Notes under the pieces: generated by a model | Databases searched by the model: none | What the model was told of the DNA's origin: nothing | What the model saw: the letters and a program-made list of their open reading frames with translations, nothing else | Shown here: positions 32,209 to 41,703 of the stretch, piece after piece | Layout of the letters: each line of letters opens with the position of its first letter | Position numbering within the stretch: the stretch's first letter is position 1 | Position numbers and translations under genes: made by a program | Assembly (NCBI RefSeq): GCF_015351595.1 | Contig: NZ_JADKPT010000006.1 | Span: 62,001 to 126,000 of the forward strand | Source of the DNA: Flavobacterium sp. LC2016-12 | GTDB taxonomy: Bacteria; Bacteroidota; Bacteroidia; Flavobacteriales; Flavobacteriaceae | Reading direction: 5' to 3' | DNA: 64,000 nucleotides

Positions 32209-32394
32209 TTATTTGCAAATCGTTATAAAAGCTATTAATTCTGCGCTTTCATAATAAGTAAAAGATACATTTATAATTTCATAACCTTCCGAAGATTTTT
32301 TATTTAAGAAGATTTCAACCTCACTCGCTAATTCATCTTTCATCCCAGAAAAACCAGCTGTCTTTTTTAAAATATGCACTTCATGTTTTTTCAT
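32209..32394 (-). CDS. Small hypothetical protein, Cse60/DUF4177-like
   Basis: 61 residues. The pattern of a beta-strand (HEVHILKK), a helix (ELASEVEIFLNKKSSEGYEI) and two strands (INVSFTYYES, LIAFITICK) with the phrase SSEGYEIINVSF recalls short single-domain proteins such as DUF4177 and Cse60. It has no signal peptide or membrane segment. It lies alone between repeat islands, about 200 bases before the end of leuS. A real gene is likely given the fold pattern, but the function is unknown. Confidence 0.5.
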   Translation of the reverse strand: MKKHEVHILKKTAGFSGMKDELASEVEIFLNKKSSEGYEIINVSFTYYESAELIAFITICK

Positions 32395-32477
32395 TCTCTT
32401 TTTTTGGTTTTAAATTAAAAGAACGAACTTACGAAAAATCTTATATTACTAAAAAAGTTTTAATTCTCAATTGATTT

Positions 32478-32580
32478 ATAATGCGATCCTTCGACTTCGC
32501 TCAGGATGACAACTGGATAAAAAAAATCCCAAACCCCAATCGTAAAATTGGAATTTGGAATTTTTAAAATATTGGAATTT
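32478..32580. repeat. Repeat island next to the leuS stop codon
   Basis: Contains GATCCTTCGACTTCGCTCAG (from 32485), the 44-bp segment shared with 29974-30018, and TTTGGAA units. It ends four bases before the leuS stop codon. Confidence 0.65.
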
Positions 32581-32584
32581 TTAT

Positions 32585-35452
32585 TTACCCCACAAGGTTA
32601 ATGATCTTTCCAGGAACAACAATCACTTTATTTGGAGTTCTTCCATCTAATTGACGTAATGTTCTTTCGTCTTTCATGATAATTTCCTCGATTTGCGGAG
32701 CTGTTAAATCTAAAGGCAATTCGATAGTGAAACGCATTTTTCCGTTGAAAGAAACTGGATACTCTTTACTGCTTTCTACCAAGTGTTTCGCTTCAAAAAC
32801 AGGAAAATCAACTGTCGCAATTGAAGTGGTATGCCCTAATTGCGCCCATAATTCTTCTGCAATATGCGGTGCATAAGGCGAAACCAAAATTGCTAAAGGT
32901 TCCAAGATCGCTCGTGAATGACAATTTTGAGACGACAATTCGTTTACACAAATCATAAACTGAGAAACCGAAGTATTGAAAGAGAAATTCTCAATATCTT
33001 CTGCCACTTTTTTGATGGTTTTGTGTAGTGATTTTAAGTTGTCTTTTGTTGGTTCGTCGTTGTTTACGATTAAACCGTTGTTCTCATCAATATACAAACG
33101 CCATAGTTTTTTCAGGAAACCAAATACTCCAGAAATTCCGGCAGTATTCCAAGGTTTTGCCTGCTCTAAAGGACCTAAAAACATTTCGTACAAACGTAAG
33201 GTATCAGCACCATATTCAGCACAAATATCATCCGGCGTTACTACATTGTATTTTGACTTCGACATTTTTTCGACTTCGCGACCTACAATATATTTTCCGT
33301 TATCATCTGTGATAAATTCAGCATCAGCATAATCTTCTCTCCATGCTTTAAATTTTTCAACATCTAATTCATCAGAAGAATTAACCATTGAAACATCAGC
33401 GTGAATTGGCTGTACTTTATGGTCTCCTATTTTATTTTTTGAAACAAAACTATTCGTTCCTTCAATCCTATAAACAAAAGCACTAGTTCCCAAAATCATT
33501 CCCTGATTGATCAGTTTTTTGAATGGTTCTTCTGTTGGAGCAAAACCTTTGTCTTTTAAGAATTTATTCCAAAAACGAGAGTACAATAAGTGTCCGGTTG
33601 CGTGCTCGCTTCCTCCAATATATAAATCGACACTTTCCCAATAAGCTAAAGCTTCTTTACTTGCAAATTCGTTTTCGTTGTGTGCATCCATATAACGCAT
33701 CCAATACCATGAACTTCCTGCCCAACCTGGCATTGTGTTTAATTCTAAAGGAAAAATAGTCACATTGTCAATCAACTGCGTGCTAACTACTGAACACTTA
33801 ACACTGTCCCAAGCCCAAACAGCTGCATTTCCTAACGGAGGCAAACCATCTTCGGTTGGTAAATATTTCTCAACTTCTGGCAAAATGATTGGTAAATGTT
33901 GCGCGTCGATCATTTTTGGCAATCCGTTTACGTAATAAACAGGGAATGGCTCTCCCCAATAACGTTGACGGGAAAAAACAGCATCACGCAAACGGTAATT
34001 TGTTTTTCCGCTTCCTTGCCCTATTTTTTCTAAAGCTGTAATTACAGCCTGAGTTGCATTTTTATAATTTAATCCGTTTAAGAAATCAGAATTTGCAATT
34101 TCAACATTGTCTTTTGAACCGTAAGCCGTTTCAGAAATGTCAACATTGGCAAAAATATTCTTGATTTCCGGCATTCCGTTTTGACCTTTGAAGAAATTTG
34201 CAAAAGCATAATCTCTCTCGTCTCCACAAGGAACCGCCATTACAGCACCTGTTCCGTAACCTGCCAAAACGTAATCTCCAATCCAAACCGGAATTGCTTC
34301 TTTGGTAAAAGGGTGTTCAGCATAAGCTCCTGTAAATACTCCAGAAATGGTTTTTACATCGGCCATACGCTCACGCTCTGAACGTTTTGCTGTTTTTTCG
34401 ATATAAGCTTCAACAATCGCTTTTTGTTCAAGAGTTGTAATTTTAGCTACCAAATCATGTTCCGGAGCCAAAGTCATAAAAGTCACTCCAAAAATAGTAT
34501 CAGGACGAGTTGTAAATACGTCGATTACTTCATCATGATTTTTCACGTTGAAAGAAACCATAGCACCAACTGATTTTCCGATCCAGTTTCTTTGTGATTC
34601 TTTTATAGATTCACTCCAGTCAATATCATTCAAACCTTGCAACAAACGCTCTGCATAAGCAGAAATTCGCATACTCCATTGTGTCATTTTTTTTCTAATA
34701 ACAGGATATCCTCCACGCTCAGAAACACCGTTCACTATTTCGTCATTAGCCAAAACAGTTCCTAAACCAGGACACCAGTTTACTTCTGTTTCTGCCAAAT
34801 ACGTCATTCTGTATTGTAAAAGGATTTTTTCTTTTTGGTCTTCAGAATAAGAATTCCATTCCGCTGCAGTAAAAATCGCAACATTATCATCGCAAACTGC
34901 TTCAACCAATGCATTTCCACTTTCTTCAAAAACAGTTACAAGTTCTGAAATATCAAAAGCTTTTCCTTGTTTTCTGCAATACCACGAATTGAACAACTGA
35001 ATAAAAATCCATTGTGTATGTTTGTAATAATCCGGATTTGAAGTACGAACCTCACGACTCCAATCAAATGAAAATCCGATTTTATCTAATTGTTTTCTGT
35101 ATCCGGCAATTTGTTTTCCTTCTTTATCAACTCCACCATCAATATTTACACGTGTTGTATCCTCCGGACGTTGTCCTGTCTGAATCGCGTATTGTTCTGC
35201 AGGCAATCCAAAACTGTCATATCCCATTGGGTGTAAAACATTGAAACCCTGATGTCTTTTGAAACGAGAATAAACATCTGAAGCAATATAACCCAGCGGA
35301 TGCCCTACGTGTAATCCTGCTCCCGATGGATAAGGAAACATGTCTAAAACATAATGTTTAGGTTTTTCAGAATTATTACTTGCAGCAAAAGTTTGGTTTT
35401 CAGCCCAATATTTTTGCCATTTTTCTTCGATTTCGTTTGGATTGTATTTCAT
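32585..35452 (-). CDS. leuS: Leucyl-tRNA synthetase
   Basis: Charges tRNA-Leu. 955 residues from ATG 35452, which gives MKYNPNEIEEKWQKYWAENQ, the normal N-terminus. The open frame continues to 35596, but this extension is translated leader and the -7 box TAAATTTG at 35519-35526 lies inside it. HVGHPLGY near residue 50 is the HIGH motif, KMSKSKYN near residue 729 is the KMSKS motif, and the editing domain is in between (TFMTLAPEHD, GTGAVMAVPCGDERDY). The C-terminal part is the anticodon-binding domain. A hairpin with perfect 8-bp arms lies in the leader. Confidence 0.96.
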   Translation of the reverse strand: MKYNPNEIEEKWQKYWAENQTFAASNNSEKPKHYVLDMFPYPSGAGLHVGHPLGYIASDVYSRFKRHQGFNVLHPMGYDSFGLPAEQYAIQTGQRPEDTTRVNIDGGVDKEGKQIAGYRKQLDKIGFSFDWSREVRTSNPDYYKHTQWIFIQLFNSWYCRKQGKAFDISELVTVFEESGNALVEAVCDDNVAIFTAAEWNSYSEDQKEKILLQYRMTYLAETEVNWCPGLGTVLANDEIVNGVSERGGYPVIRKKMTQWSMRISAYAERLLQGLNDIDWSESIKESQRNWIGKSVGAMVSFNVKNHDEVIDVFTTRPDTIFGVTFMTLAPEHDLVAKITTLEQKAIVEAYIEKTAKRSERERMADVKTISGVFTGAYAEHPFTKEAIPVWIGDYVLAGYGTGAVMAVPCGDERDYAFANFFKGQNGMPEIKNIFANVDISETAYGSKDNVEIANSDFLNGLNYKNATQAVITALEKIGQGSGKTNYRLRDAVFSRQRYWGEPFPVYYVNGLPKMIDAQHLPIILPEVEKYLPTEDGLPPLGNAAVWAWDSVKCSVVSTQLIDNVTIFPLELNTMPGWAGSSWYWMRYMDAHNENEFASKEALAYWESVDLYIGGSEHATGHLLYSRFWNKFLKDKGFAPTEEPFKKLINQGMILGTSAFVYRIEGTNSFVSKNKIGDHKVQPIHADVSMVNSSDELDVEKFKAWREDYADAEFITDDNGKYIVGREVEKMSKSKYNVVTPDDICAEYGADTLRLYEMFLGPLEQAKPWNTAGISGVFGFLKKLWRLYIDENNGLIVNNDEPTKDNLKSLHKTIKKVAEDIENFSFNTSVSQFMICVNELSSQNCHSRAILEPLAILVSPYAPHIAEELWAQLGHTTSIATVDFPVFEAKHLVESSKEYPVSFNGKMRFTIELPLDLTAPQIEEIIMKDERTLRQLDGRTPNKVIVVPGKIINLVG

Positions 35453-35479
35453 TCTTTCTTTAAGGTTCAAAGGTTCAGA

Positions 35480-35526
35480 GTGACAAAGGCTCAAAGGTTT
35501 GTCACCTAATTTAGAGCGCAAATTTA
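35480..35526 (-). promoter_or_regulatory. leuS promoter and leader hairpin
   Basis: -7 box TAAATTTG on the - strand (35519-35526). In the mRNA, GTGACAAA and TTTGTCAC pair around CCTTTGAGCC (about 35480-35504). No T-box features are seen. Confidence 0.5.
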
Positions 35527-35670
35527 CATTTATTGTCGTTTGTACCAAAGCTATTTCGTTGACAAACAAATAAAATAACAAAATACGTATTTTCAATTAA
35601 GTAAAAACACGTATTTCTACACTCTAATACTTAGAAAAAAATCTTTTTGTTTAAGATTGTAAAAATCTAA

Positions 35671-35722
35671 AAAGTTCCGGAGGAACGACTTATATTGTAG
35701 GACTGGACTTCAGTCCAGTTTA
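35671..35722. repeat. REP-like element with GTTCCGGAGGAAC and GGACTTCAGTCC hairpins
   Basis: AGTTCCGGAGGAAC followed by TATATTGTAG and ACTGGACTTCAGTCCAGT. The same modules form a mirrored pair at 55963-56064. The 319 bases between leuS and the next gene hold this element, the leuS promoter and the promoter of the helix-turn-helix gene, and nothing else recognisable. Confidence 0.7.
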
Positions 35723-35742
35723 AAATAAAGAATAATAATGCC

Positions 35743-35750
35743 TATTTTTG
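35743..35750 (+). promoter_or_regulatory. -7 box TATTTTTG
   Basis: Perfect TAnnTTTG 22 bases before ATG 35772. An earlier in-frame start at 35748 lies inside the box, so the shorter protein is preferred. Confidence 0.55.
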
Positions 35751-35771
35751 AATAGCATTAAAAAAATAAAA

Positions 35772-36125
35772 ATGGCTGACAGCAAAAAATACAAAGTTGA
35801 AGTTCGGGTTTGGATTGAAGAAACTGAAGGAGCCTTTTTAGGAATTGGAAAAATATGGCTGCTTGAAAATATTCGAAAAACGGGTTCTATAACCAATGCT
35901 GCCAAAGAAATGAAAATGGCGTATCGTCAGGCCTGGCAATTAGTAGAAGAAATGAATCAGCGTGCTGAAAGTCCTTTGGTTGAAAAATTACTTGGGGGAA
36001 AAGGAGGCGGCGGCGCAAAATTGACAGAAGCCGGAGAAAGAGCGATTGTTGTTTTCTACGAAATCGAAAAACGCATTAAGGAGTTTGCTTTAAAAGAAAC
36101 CCAAAATCTAAAATTTAGACTCTAA
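35772..36125 (+). CDS. ModE/LysR-type winged helix-turn-helix protein
   Basis: 117 residues. It matches the N-terminal DNA-binding domain of the molybdate regulator ModE: a helix-turn-helix ENIRKTGSITNAAKEMKMAY, then RQAWQLVEEMNQRA, the wing with GGKGGGGAKLTEAGERAI, and a final helix FYEIEKRIKEF. The molybdate-binding domains of full ModE are absent, as in many short homologues. No molybdenum transport or cofactor gene lies in the window, so the regulated genes are unknown. It is preceded by a REP-like repeat and its own promoter. Confidence 0.88.
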   Translation: MADSKKYKVEVRVWIEETEGAFLGIGKIWLLENIRKTGSITNAAKEMKMAYRQAWQLVEEMNQRAESPLVEKLLGGKGGGGAKLTEAGERAIVVFYEIEKRIKEFALKETQNLKFRL

Positions 36126-36285
36126 GTTGCAATTCCGAAGCCCCCGAACTGAGTTGCTAAGATTTTTATATTGATTTATTCATCTTTGAATCGTATATTT
36201 ATGGTAAGAAAGTTAAAACTTTGAACGTTATTAACTTCAAATAAAGAAATACTTTATTATTTTTACCACATAATTTAAGCATACT

Positions 36286-37161
36286 ATGAGTTCTAACTTT
36301 GATAAATTTCAAAAGCGCAGGTTAATTTCCTCTTATTTTTCAGTTGTATTAAGTGTTTTTCTGGTGTTATTCCTTTTGGGAGTACTAGGATTATTCATTA
36401 TCAATTCTAAAAAACTGGCTAATGATTTTAAAGAAAAAATCGCCATGACGGTTTTCTTTAAAAATGAAGCTAATGATAGTGTTATTAAAGCATTCAATAC
36501 CGAATTGAAAAGAGCGCCTTTCGCAAAATCTTATGCTTATGTTTCTAAAGAAAAAGCAGCAAAAGAACATACTGATATTATCGGAGAAGATTTCCTGACC
36601 TTTTTGGGCGAAAACCCATTATTGAATTCGTACGACATTCACCTAAAAGCAGATTATGTTGAGCGAGACAGTATTTCTAAAATTGAAAGCAGTCTGCGTC
36701 AAAATACCATGATTGAAGATATTGTTTATGACAAACAATTGGTAAATCTGGTAAACGACAACATCAAAAAAGTAAGTATGTGGATTTTGATTATCAGCGG
36801 GTTCCTTGCGGTAATTGCTGTTTTATTGATCAATAGTTCATTACGTTTATCCATTCACTCTAATCGTTTTATCATTAAAACCATGCAAATGGTTGGGGCA
36901 ACAAAATCGTTTATACGTAAACCTTTTGTAATGCGTAGTGTGAAATTAGGAATGTTAGGTGCCGGATTGGCTATTGTTGCTCTAATTGCACTATTGCTTT
37001 ATGTAGAAACTAATTTCCCAGGATTAGGCATTTTAGAAGACAAAGTTTTAATCGGATTGGTTTTATTGGCTGTTTTCGGATTAGGAGTTTTGATTACCTG
37101 GGTAAGTACGCATTTTGCAACACAACGTTTCCTGAATTTAAGAACAGACGATCTTTATTAA
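36286..37161 (+). CDS. ftsX: Cell-division protein FtsX
   Basis: Permease-like subunit that with FtsE links the divisome to activation of peptidoglycan hydrolases. 291 residues: a first membrane helix near 22-44 (SVVLSVFLVLFLLGVLGLFI), a periplasmic domain of about 125 residues with the FtsX extracellular pattern (KIAMTVFFKNEAND, AYVSKEKAAKEH), and three C-terminal helices (MWILIISGFLAVIAVLLIN, MLGAGLAIVALIALLLY, LIGLVLLAVFGLGVLITW) with the QMVGATKSFIRKPF coupling loop. ftsE is not adjacent. It leads a run of DUF3098, uppP and truB genes, all cell envelope or core genes. Confidence 0.94.
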   Translation: MSSNFDKFQKRRLISSYFSVVLSVFLVLFLLGVLGLFIINSKKLANDFKEKIAMTVFFKNEANDSVIKAFNTELKRAPFAKSYAYVSKEKAAKEHTDIIGEDFLTFLGENPLLNSYDIHLKADYVERDSISKIESSLRQNTMIEDIVYDKQLVNLVNDNIKKVSMWILIISGFLAVIAVLLINSSLRLSIHSNRFIIKTMQMVGATKSFIRKPFVMRSVKLGMLGAGLAIVALIALLLYVETNFPGLGILEDKVLIGLVLLAVFGLGVLITWVSTHFATQRFLNLRTDDLY

Positions 37162-37247
37162 ATTTTAGATTGTAGATTTAAGATATTAGATTAAAAACAA
37201 ACTCATAAAACAGAGGATGAGATTGCTTCTTTCCTCGCAATGACAAA

Positions 37248-37502
37248 ATGAAAAACAATATTAAAGAAGAACAACAACCTCAAAAACAAGAATTTCTTTT
37301 TGACGGTATCAATTACAAAATCTTATTGATTGGAATTGGTGTAATCGCGCTTGGATTTATCTTAATGTCTGGTGGAGGAAGTGATAACCCGAATGTTTTT
37401 AATGAAGATGTTTTTAGCTTCAGACGTATTCGTTTAGCTCCAACAACGGTTTTAATTGGTTTTGGAATCACGATTTACTCGATCTTCAAAAAATCTAAAT
37501 AA
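37248..37502 (+). CDS. DUF3098 small membrane protein
   Basis: 84 residues with two membrane helices (about 27-42 and 66-80) and the DUF3098 phrases FLFDGINYKILLIGIGVIAL, GFILMSGGGSDNP and FSFRRIRLAPTTVLIGFG. The family is found in Bacteroidota between ftsX and uppP, as here. Its function is unknown; conservation of position suggests a role with FtsX or lipid carrier recycling in the inner membrane. Confidence 0.9.
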   Translation: MKNNIKEEQQPQKQEFLFDGINYKILLIGIGVIALGFILMSGGGSDNPNVFNEDVFSFRRIRLAPTTVLIGFGITIYSIFKKSK

Positions 37503-37587
37503 TAGATTTTTTGAATTTTGATTATCATCCTGAGCATAGTCGAAGGATAATAATCTAAAATCTGAAATCTAAAATCTAAAATTCTAC

Positions 37588-38385
37588 ATGAATACATTAC
37601 AAGCTATCATTCTTGCCATTATTGAAGGAATTACAGAATTTTTACCTGTTTCTTCAACTGGACATATGATTATTGCCTCTTCTTTTTTCGGAATTGCACA
37701 CGAAGACTTTACAAAACTTTTCACAATTGTTATTCAGCTTGGCGCTATACTTTCAGTTGTAGTTTTATATTTCAAACGTTTCTTTCAAACACTTGATTTT
37801 TACTTTAAACTTTTAGTCGCTTTTATTCCTGCGGTAGTTTTAGGATTATTATTGAGTGATTTTATCGATGGTTTATTAGAAAATCCGGTTACAGTTGCGA
37901 TTTCTCTTTTAATCGGAGGTTTGATTTTATTGAAAGTAGACGAATGGTTCAACAATCCAAATACTGCAGAAACATCTCAGGAAATCACCTATTTACAAGC
38001 TTTTAAAATTGGATTATTCCAATGTATAGCTATGATTCCCGGAGTTTCAAGAAGTGGTGCGAGTATTGTGGGAGGTATGTCTCAAAAATTATCGAGAACA
38101 ACTGCCGCTGAATTTTCATTCTTCTTAGCTGTTCCGACGATGTTGGGCGCAACGGTTAAAAAATGCTACGATTATTACAAGGCTGGATTTGAGTTATCTC
38201 ATGATCAGATCAACCTATTAGTTATTGGAAACGTAGTAGCGTTTATTGTAGCCCTTTTAGCCATTAAAACCTTCATTGGATTTTTGACCAAAAATGGTTT
38301 TAAAGTTTTTGGCTATTACCGAATTCTTGCCGGAATCATTTTATTGATTATCCACTTTTTCATTCACCCGCTTACCATTATATAA
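37588..38385 (+). CDS. uppP: Undecaprenyl-diphosphate phosphatase
   Basis: Recycles the lipid carrier for peptidoglycan and surface glycans by removing a phosphate from undecaprenyl diphosphate. 265 residues with about eight membrane segments. The family motifs are [15 protein letters not shown] near residues 13-27 and [14 protein letters not shown] near 151-164, which hold the catalytic Glu, Ser, His and Arg residues. It confers basal tolerance to bacitracin in other bacteria. The start is preceded by an AT-rich leader of AAATCTAAAATCTAAAATT type. Its stop overlaps the truB start by one base (TAATG). Confidence 0.96.
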   Translation: MNTLQAIILAIIEGITEFLPVSSTGHMIIASSFFGIAHEDFTKLFTIVIQLGAILSVVVLYFKRFFQTLDFYFKLLVAFIPAVVLGLLLSDFIDGLLENPVTVAISLLIGGLILLKVDEWFNNPNTAETSQEITYLQAFKIGLFQCIAMIPGVSRSGASIVGGMSQKLSRTTAAEFSFFLAVPTMLGATVKKCYDYYKAGFELSHDQINLLVIGNVVAFIVALLAIKTFIGFLTKNGFKVFGYYRILAGIILLIIHFFIHPLTII

Positions 38386-39086
38386 TGACAACTGAAGAAT
38401 ATTTAGACGGACAAGTTTTACTGATAGACAAACCTTTAAAATGGAGTTCGTTTCAAGCTGTCAATAAATTAAAATACCTTTTAATCAATAAAGTTGGGCT
38501 TCCAAAAAAGTTCAAAATTGGACATGCGGGAACTTTAGATCCTTTAGCATCTGGGCTATTATTGATTTGTACCGGAAAATTTACCAAAAGAATTTCTGAA
38601 CTTCAGGGTCAGGCGAAAGAATACACGGGAACTTTCCACATTGGAGCTACTACTCCATCGTATGATTTAGAAACCGAAATCGACCAAACTTTTCCAACGG
38701 ATCATATTGACGAAGCTTTGATTCATGAAACCGTAAAACAGTTTTTAGGAGAAATTGATCAAAAACCACCTATTTTTTCAGCCATAAAAAAAGACGGAAT
38801 TCGCTTGTATGAGCACGCACGTGCTGGAGAAACAGTAGAAATTGCCAGCAGAAAAACTACAATTCATGAATTTGAAATCACCAGAATTGCATTACCTGAA
38901 ATTGATTTTAGAGTAGTTTGTAGTAAAGGAACATACATTCGTTCTTTAGCATTTGATTTTGGAAAAGCAATGAATTCAGGTTCACATTTAACCGTTTTAC
39001 GCCGAACTAAAATTGGTGATTACGATGTAAAGGATGCGATTGATATTACTTTGTTTGAAGAAAGTCTGAATTTGAAAAAGGAATAA
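38385..39086 (+). CDS. truB: tRNA pseudouridine-55 synthase
   Basis: Converts U55 of tRNAs to pseudouridine. 233 residues. GHAGTLDPLASGLLLICTGK near residues 46-65 contains the catalytic Asp of the TruB family, YDLETE near 91, KPPIFSAIKKDGIRLYEHAR near 126-145 and KGTYIRSLAFDFG near 182 follow. The C-terminal PUA domain of the E. coli enzyme is absent, as is usual for this phylum. It is translationally coupled to uppP. Confidence 0.95.
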   Translation: MTTEEYLDGQVLLIDKPLKWSSFQAVNKLKYLLINKVGLPKKFKIGHAGTLDPLASGLLLICTGKFTKRISELQGQAKEYTGTFHIGATTPSYDLETEIDQTFPTDHIDEALIHETVKQFLGEIDQKPPIFSAIKKDGIRLYEHARAGETVEIASRKTTIHEFEITRIALPEIDFRVVCSKGTYIRSLAFDFGKAMNSGSHLTVLRRTKIGDYDVKDAIDITLFEESLNLKKE

Positions 39087-39135
39087 TTATTTGATGACAA
39101 ACTCATTCTCAAATTTTTTATTTAACTTTACAATT

Positions 39136-39279
39136 ATGAAGACTCAAAAAAACAACTCCAACAATCTCGCGACACCTGGAAAACCAATGTCTCAAAAAAA
39201 ATTCACTTCGATGATTAAAGAAGCTGAAGAAGGTGAATTTTTATCTATTAAGGAATTTAAAGTTCGCTTTGAAGAATAG
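39136..39279 (+). CDS. Truncated antitoxin-like protein
   Basis: 47 residues from ATG 39136; an in-frame ATG at 39091 is unlikely. The sequence MSQKKFTSMIKEAEEGEFLS and IKEFKVRFEE matches the C-terminal part of short antitoxins paired with RelE/ParE toxins in Bacteroidota. It stops at TAG 39277-39279. If base 39278 were G, this codon would be TGG (Trp) and the protein would continue WRFQRKK to TAG 39298-39300, with an ATG for the next gene at 39276. The antitoxin is thus probably shortened together with loss of the toxin start. Confidence 0.5.
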   Translation: MKTQKNNSNNLATPGKPMSQKKFTSMIKEAEEGEFLSIKEFKVRFEE

Positions 39280-39612
39280 AGATTTCAAAGAAAGAAGTAG
39301 TTAAATCTATCTATTACTACAAAGACATTCAGGAAATTTTTGAATACGGAGAAACTACTTTTGGTGAAAATGCTGCTTTAGCGTTTTTTAAAGAAATTTT
39401 TGCTGATGTTGAACAACTAAAATCACATTACTTATTGCACCCGGAATGTCGACATCTGAAAACTAAAACTCAGAAATATCGAAATATTATTCTAGGGTCT
39501 TATCTGATAATTTACAGAATTTCAAAAAACCAGAATTGAAGTTTTAAGAGCTTTTCACGGAAGCCGATCTCCTAAATCTATTATCAAAACCAAAAAAATA
39601 AAATTAGATTAA
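39276..39612 (+). pseudogene. RelE/ParE-family toxin, start lost and frameshifted
   Basis: From ATA 39276, where an ATG is expected, the frame reads EISKKEVVKSIYYYKDIQEI and continues to YRNIILGSYLIIYRISK, the core of RelE/ParE ribonuclease/gyrase-type toxins. It then meets TGA 39537-39539. One extra A in the six-A run 39524-39529 explains this: in the +1 frame the sequence continues TRIEVLRAFHGSRSPKSIIK and ends at TAA 39610-39612, exactly the typical C-terminus. The toxin therefore has two independent defects and should be inactive. Confidence 0.75.
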
Positions 39613-40034
39613 GTTTGGCTTTTATCAATAAGTCATATTAAGAAATCCTCAAATTGGAGTAAAAACAAAATAGCACATTACGGAATGAGGCGATAGTAAT
39701 GTGCCAGCTTCTAAAATAATTTTGCTTTCCGTACTTGTTTTTGAGTTTAATAGTGCGTCATATTTTTTCCTCCAAACAATAAACCTGAAATAAAATCGTA
39801 AAATTTGTCGAATAACTTCATCATGGCAGTGTATTTTTAATAGTTAAACATTAAATAAACACCAGTAAACAGAGTAAATCAAAAAATAAATAATAGAAGT
39901 GGGATTATGACAACAAGGTACAAAATATAATAATCAGAAAAAAATATTTTAACGGATTATTTATTACTAAAATTCTTGTTTTCAGTTGATTACCCCAAAA
40001 ATAAGGAGTTTCATCGATTTATTTCATATAAAAC
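39613..40034. other. Non-coding gap of 422 bases with one micro-ORF
   Basis: Nothing is recognised except a small inverted repeat GCACATTAC / GTAATGTGC (39672-39702) and a possible 25-residue micro-ORF on the - strand at 39747-39824 (MMKLFDKFYDFISGLLFGGK...). The micro-ORF has an amphipathic helix character but no homologue that I know. Confidence 0.4.
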
Positions 40035-40652
40035 TTAAAATCGGTCATACTTTATATTTTCCATAATCTGAACTAATTCTTCCTGAACAGAAATCCCTTT
40101 ATCAGCCAGATACCATAATTGCAAATCAGTTTTGATTTTTTCATCAATAACTCCAAATTCTTTTTTATAATTCGCCATTAATTCGGTGGCCCCTTTTGGT
40201 CTTGGTCCCCAATCTGCACGAACAATTCCGGCTTCTTTGCAAATCACAATAACTTTTGGAATCGCTCTTCCGCCGTTTGTCAAATAGTGACTCATTAATT
40301 CATCGTTTTCATCTCGTAAAACAATTCGCAGATCAACTTTTTTATTTGATTCATTTGCCATTTTATGTATAATAGGAAGTATTTGAGCAGCGTCTCCGCA
40401 CCAGCCTTCAGAGATAACCAGCCAAATATAATGGTTGTCTAAATTTTGAAGTTTTGCTATTATCTCTTCAGAAATTTTAATCGTTTTTTCCAAACGATTC
40501 ATTCGCGCTTCATTGAGACTTGTATAGTGCGTTAAACTTTCAGATTGTTCCGCTCCGGTTGATTTTCCTTCAGATAATAAATCGGTTACTAATTTTCGAT
40601 ATTCGGCATAGGAATGACTGTTGAATAATGCTTTAGCTACAATACTTTTCAT
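40035..40652 (-). CDS. Thioredoxin-family protein with a single-cysteine motif
   Basis: 205 residues without a signal peptide, so cytoplasmic. Residues about 70-170 have a thioredoxin fold: YIWLVISEGWCGDAAQILPI near residues 76-95, then RIVLRDENDELMSHYLTNGG and RAIPKVIVICKEAG with the cis-Pro. The active site reads WCGD, with one Cys where classical thioredoxins have WCGPC. The form WCGD(S/A)AQ is known for a family in Bacteroidota and Firmicutes; a monothiol mechanism is likely. The function in the cell is unknown. It stands alone, with a non-coding gap downstream and divergent pyrH upstream. Confidence 0.85.
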   Translation of the reverse strand: MKSIVAKALFNSHSYAEYRKLVTDLLSEGKSTGAEQSESLTHYTSLNEARMNRLEKTIKISEEIIAKLQNLDNHYIWLVISEGWCGDAAQILPIIHKMANESNKKVDLRIVLRDENDELMSHYLTNGGRAIPKVIVICKEAGIVRADWGPRPKGATELMANYKKEFGVIDEKIKTDLQLWYLADKGISVQEELVQIMENIKYDRF

Positions 40653-40813
40653 AGTTCTTTCATTTTGGTTTTATAAATTTAAGCAATTTAAAAAGACAAC
40701 CAAATGACTTTTATCAGATTCAATCAAAATAAAGTCTAAAAGTCTTTCAGAATTTAAATCCAAAAGAGCAATTAATTTTTTGTAAACATTATTTTTAAAA
40801 ATCAGAATATGTC

Positions 40814-40821
40814 TATATTTG
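40814..40821 (+). promoter_or_regulatory. -7 box TATATTTG of pyrH
   Basis: Perfect TAnnTTTG, 23 bases before ATG 40844. Confidence 0.6.
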
Positions 40822-40843
40822 CACAAATTAACGCAACACGAAC

Positions 40844-41551
<708 letters not shown>

Positions 41552-41703
41552 ACTACTTAGATTATTAGATGTTAGATCATTAGATTTTTCCGAAATCCTG
41601 ATAATCTTTAAAGTAATTAAAAAAAATAAAATTATATTAGTTAGTAAATTAGAGGATTGCGATTTTAAAATCCAATTGTCTAAAAATCTAAAAATCTAAA
41701 AAA

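Noticed and set aside
35453..35596. N-terminal extension of leuS by 48 residues
   Set aside because: The extension contains the likely -7 box and leader hairpin and has no similarity to LeuRS; the inner ATG gives the normal N-terminus.
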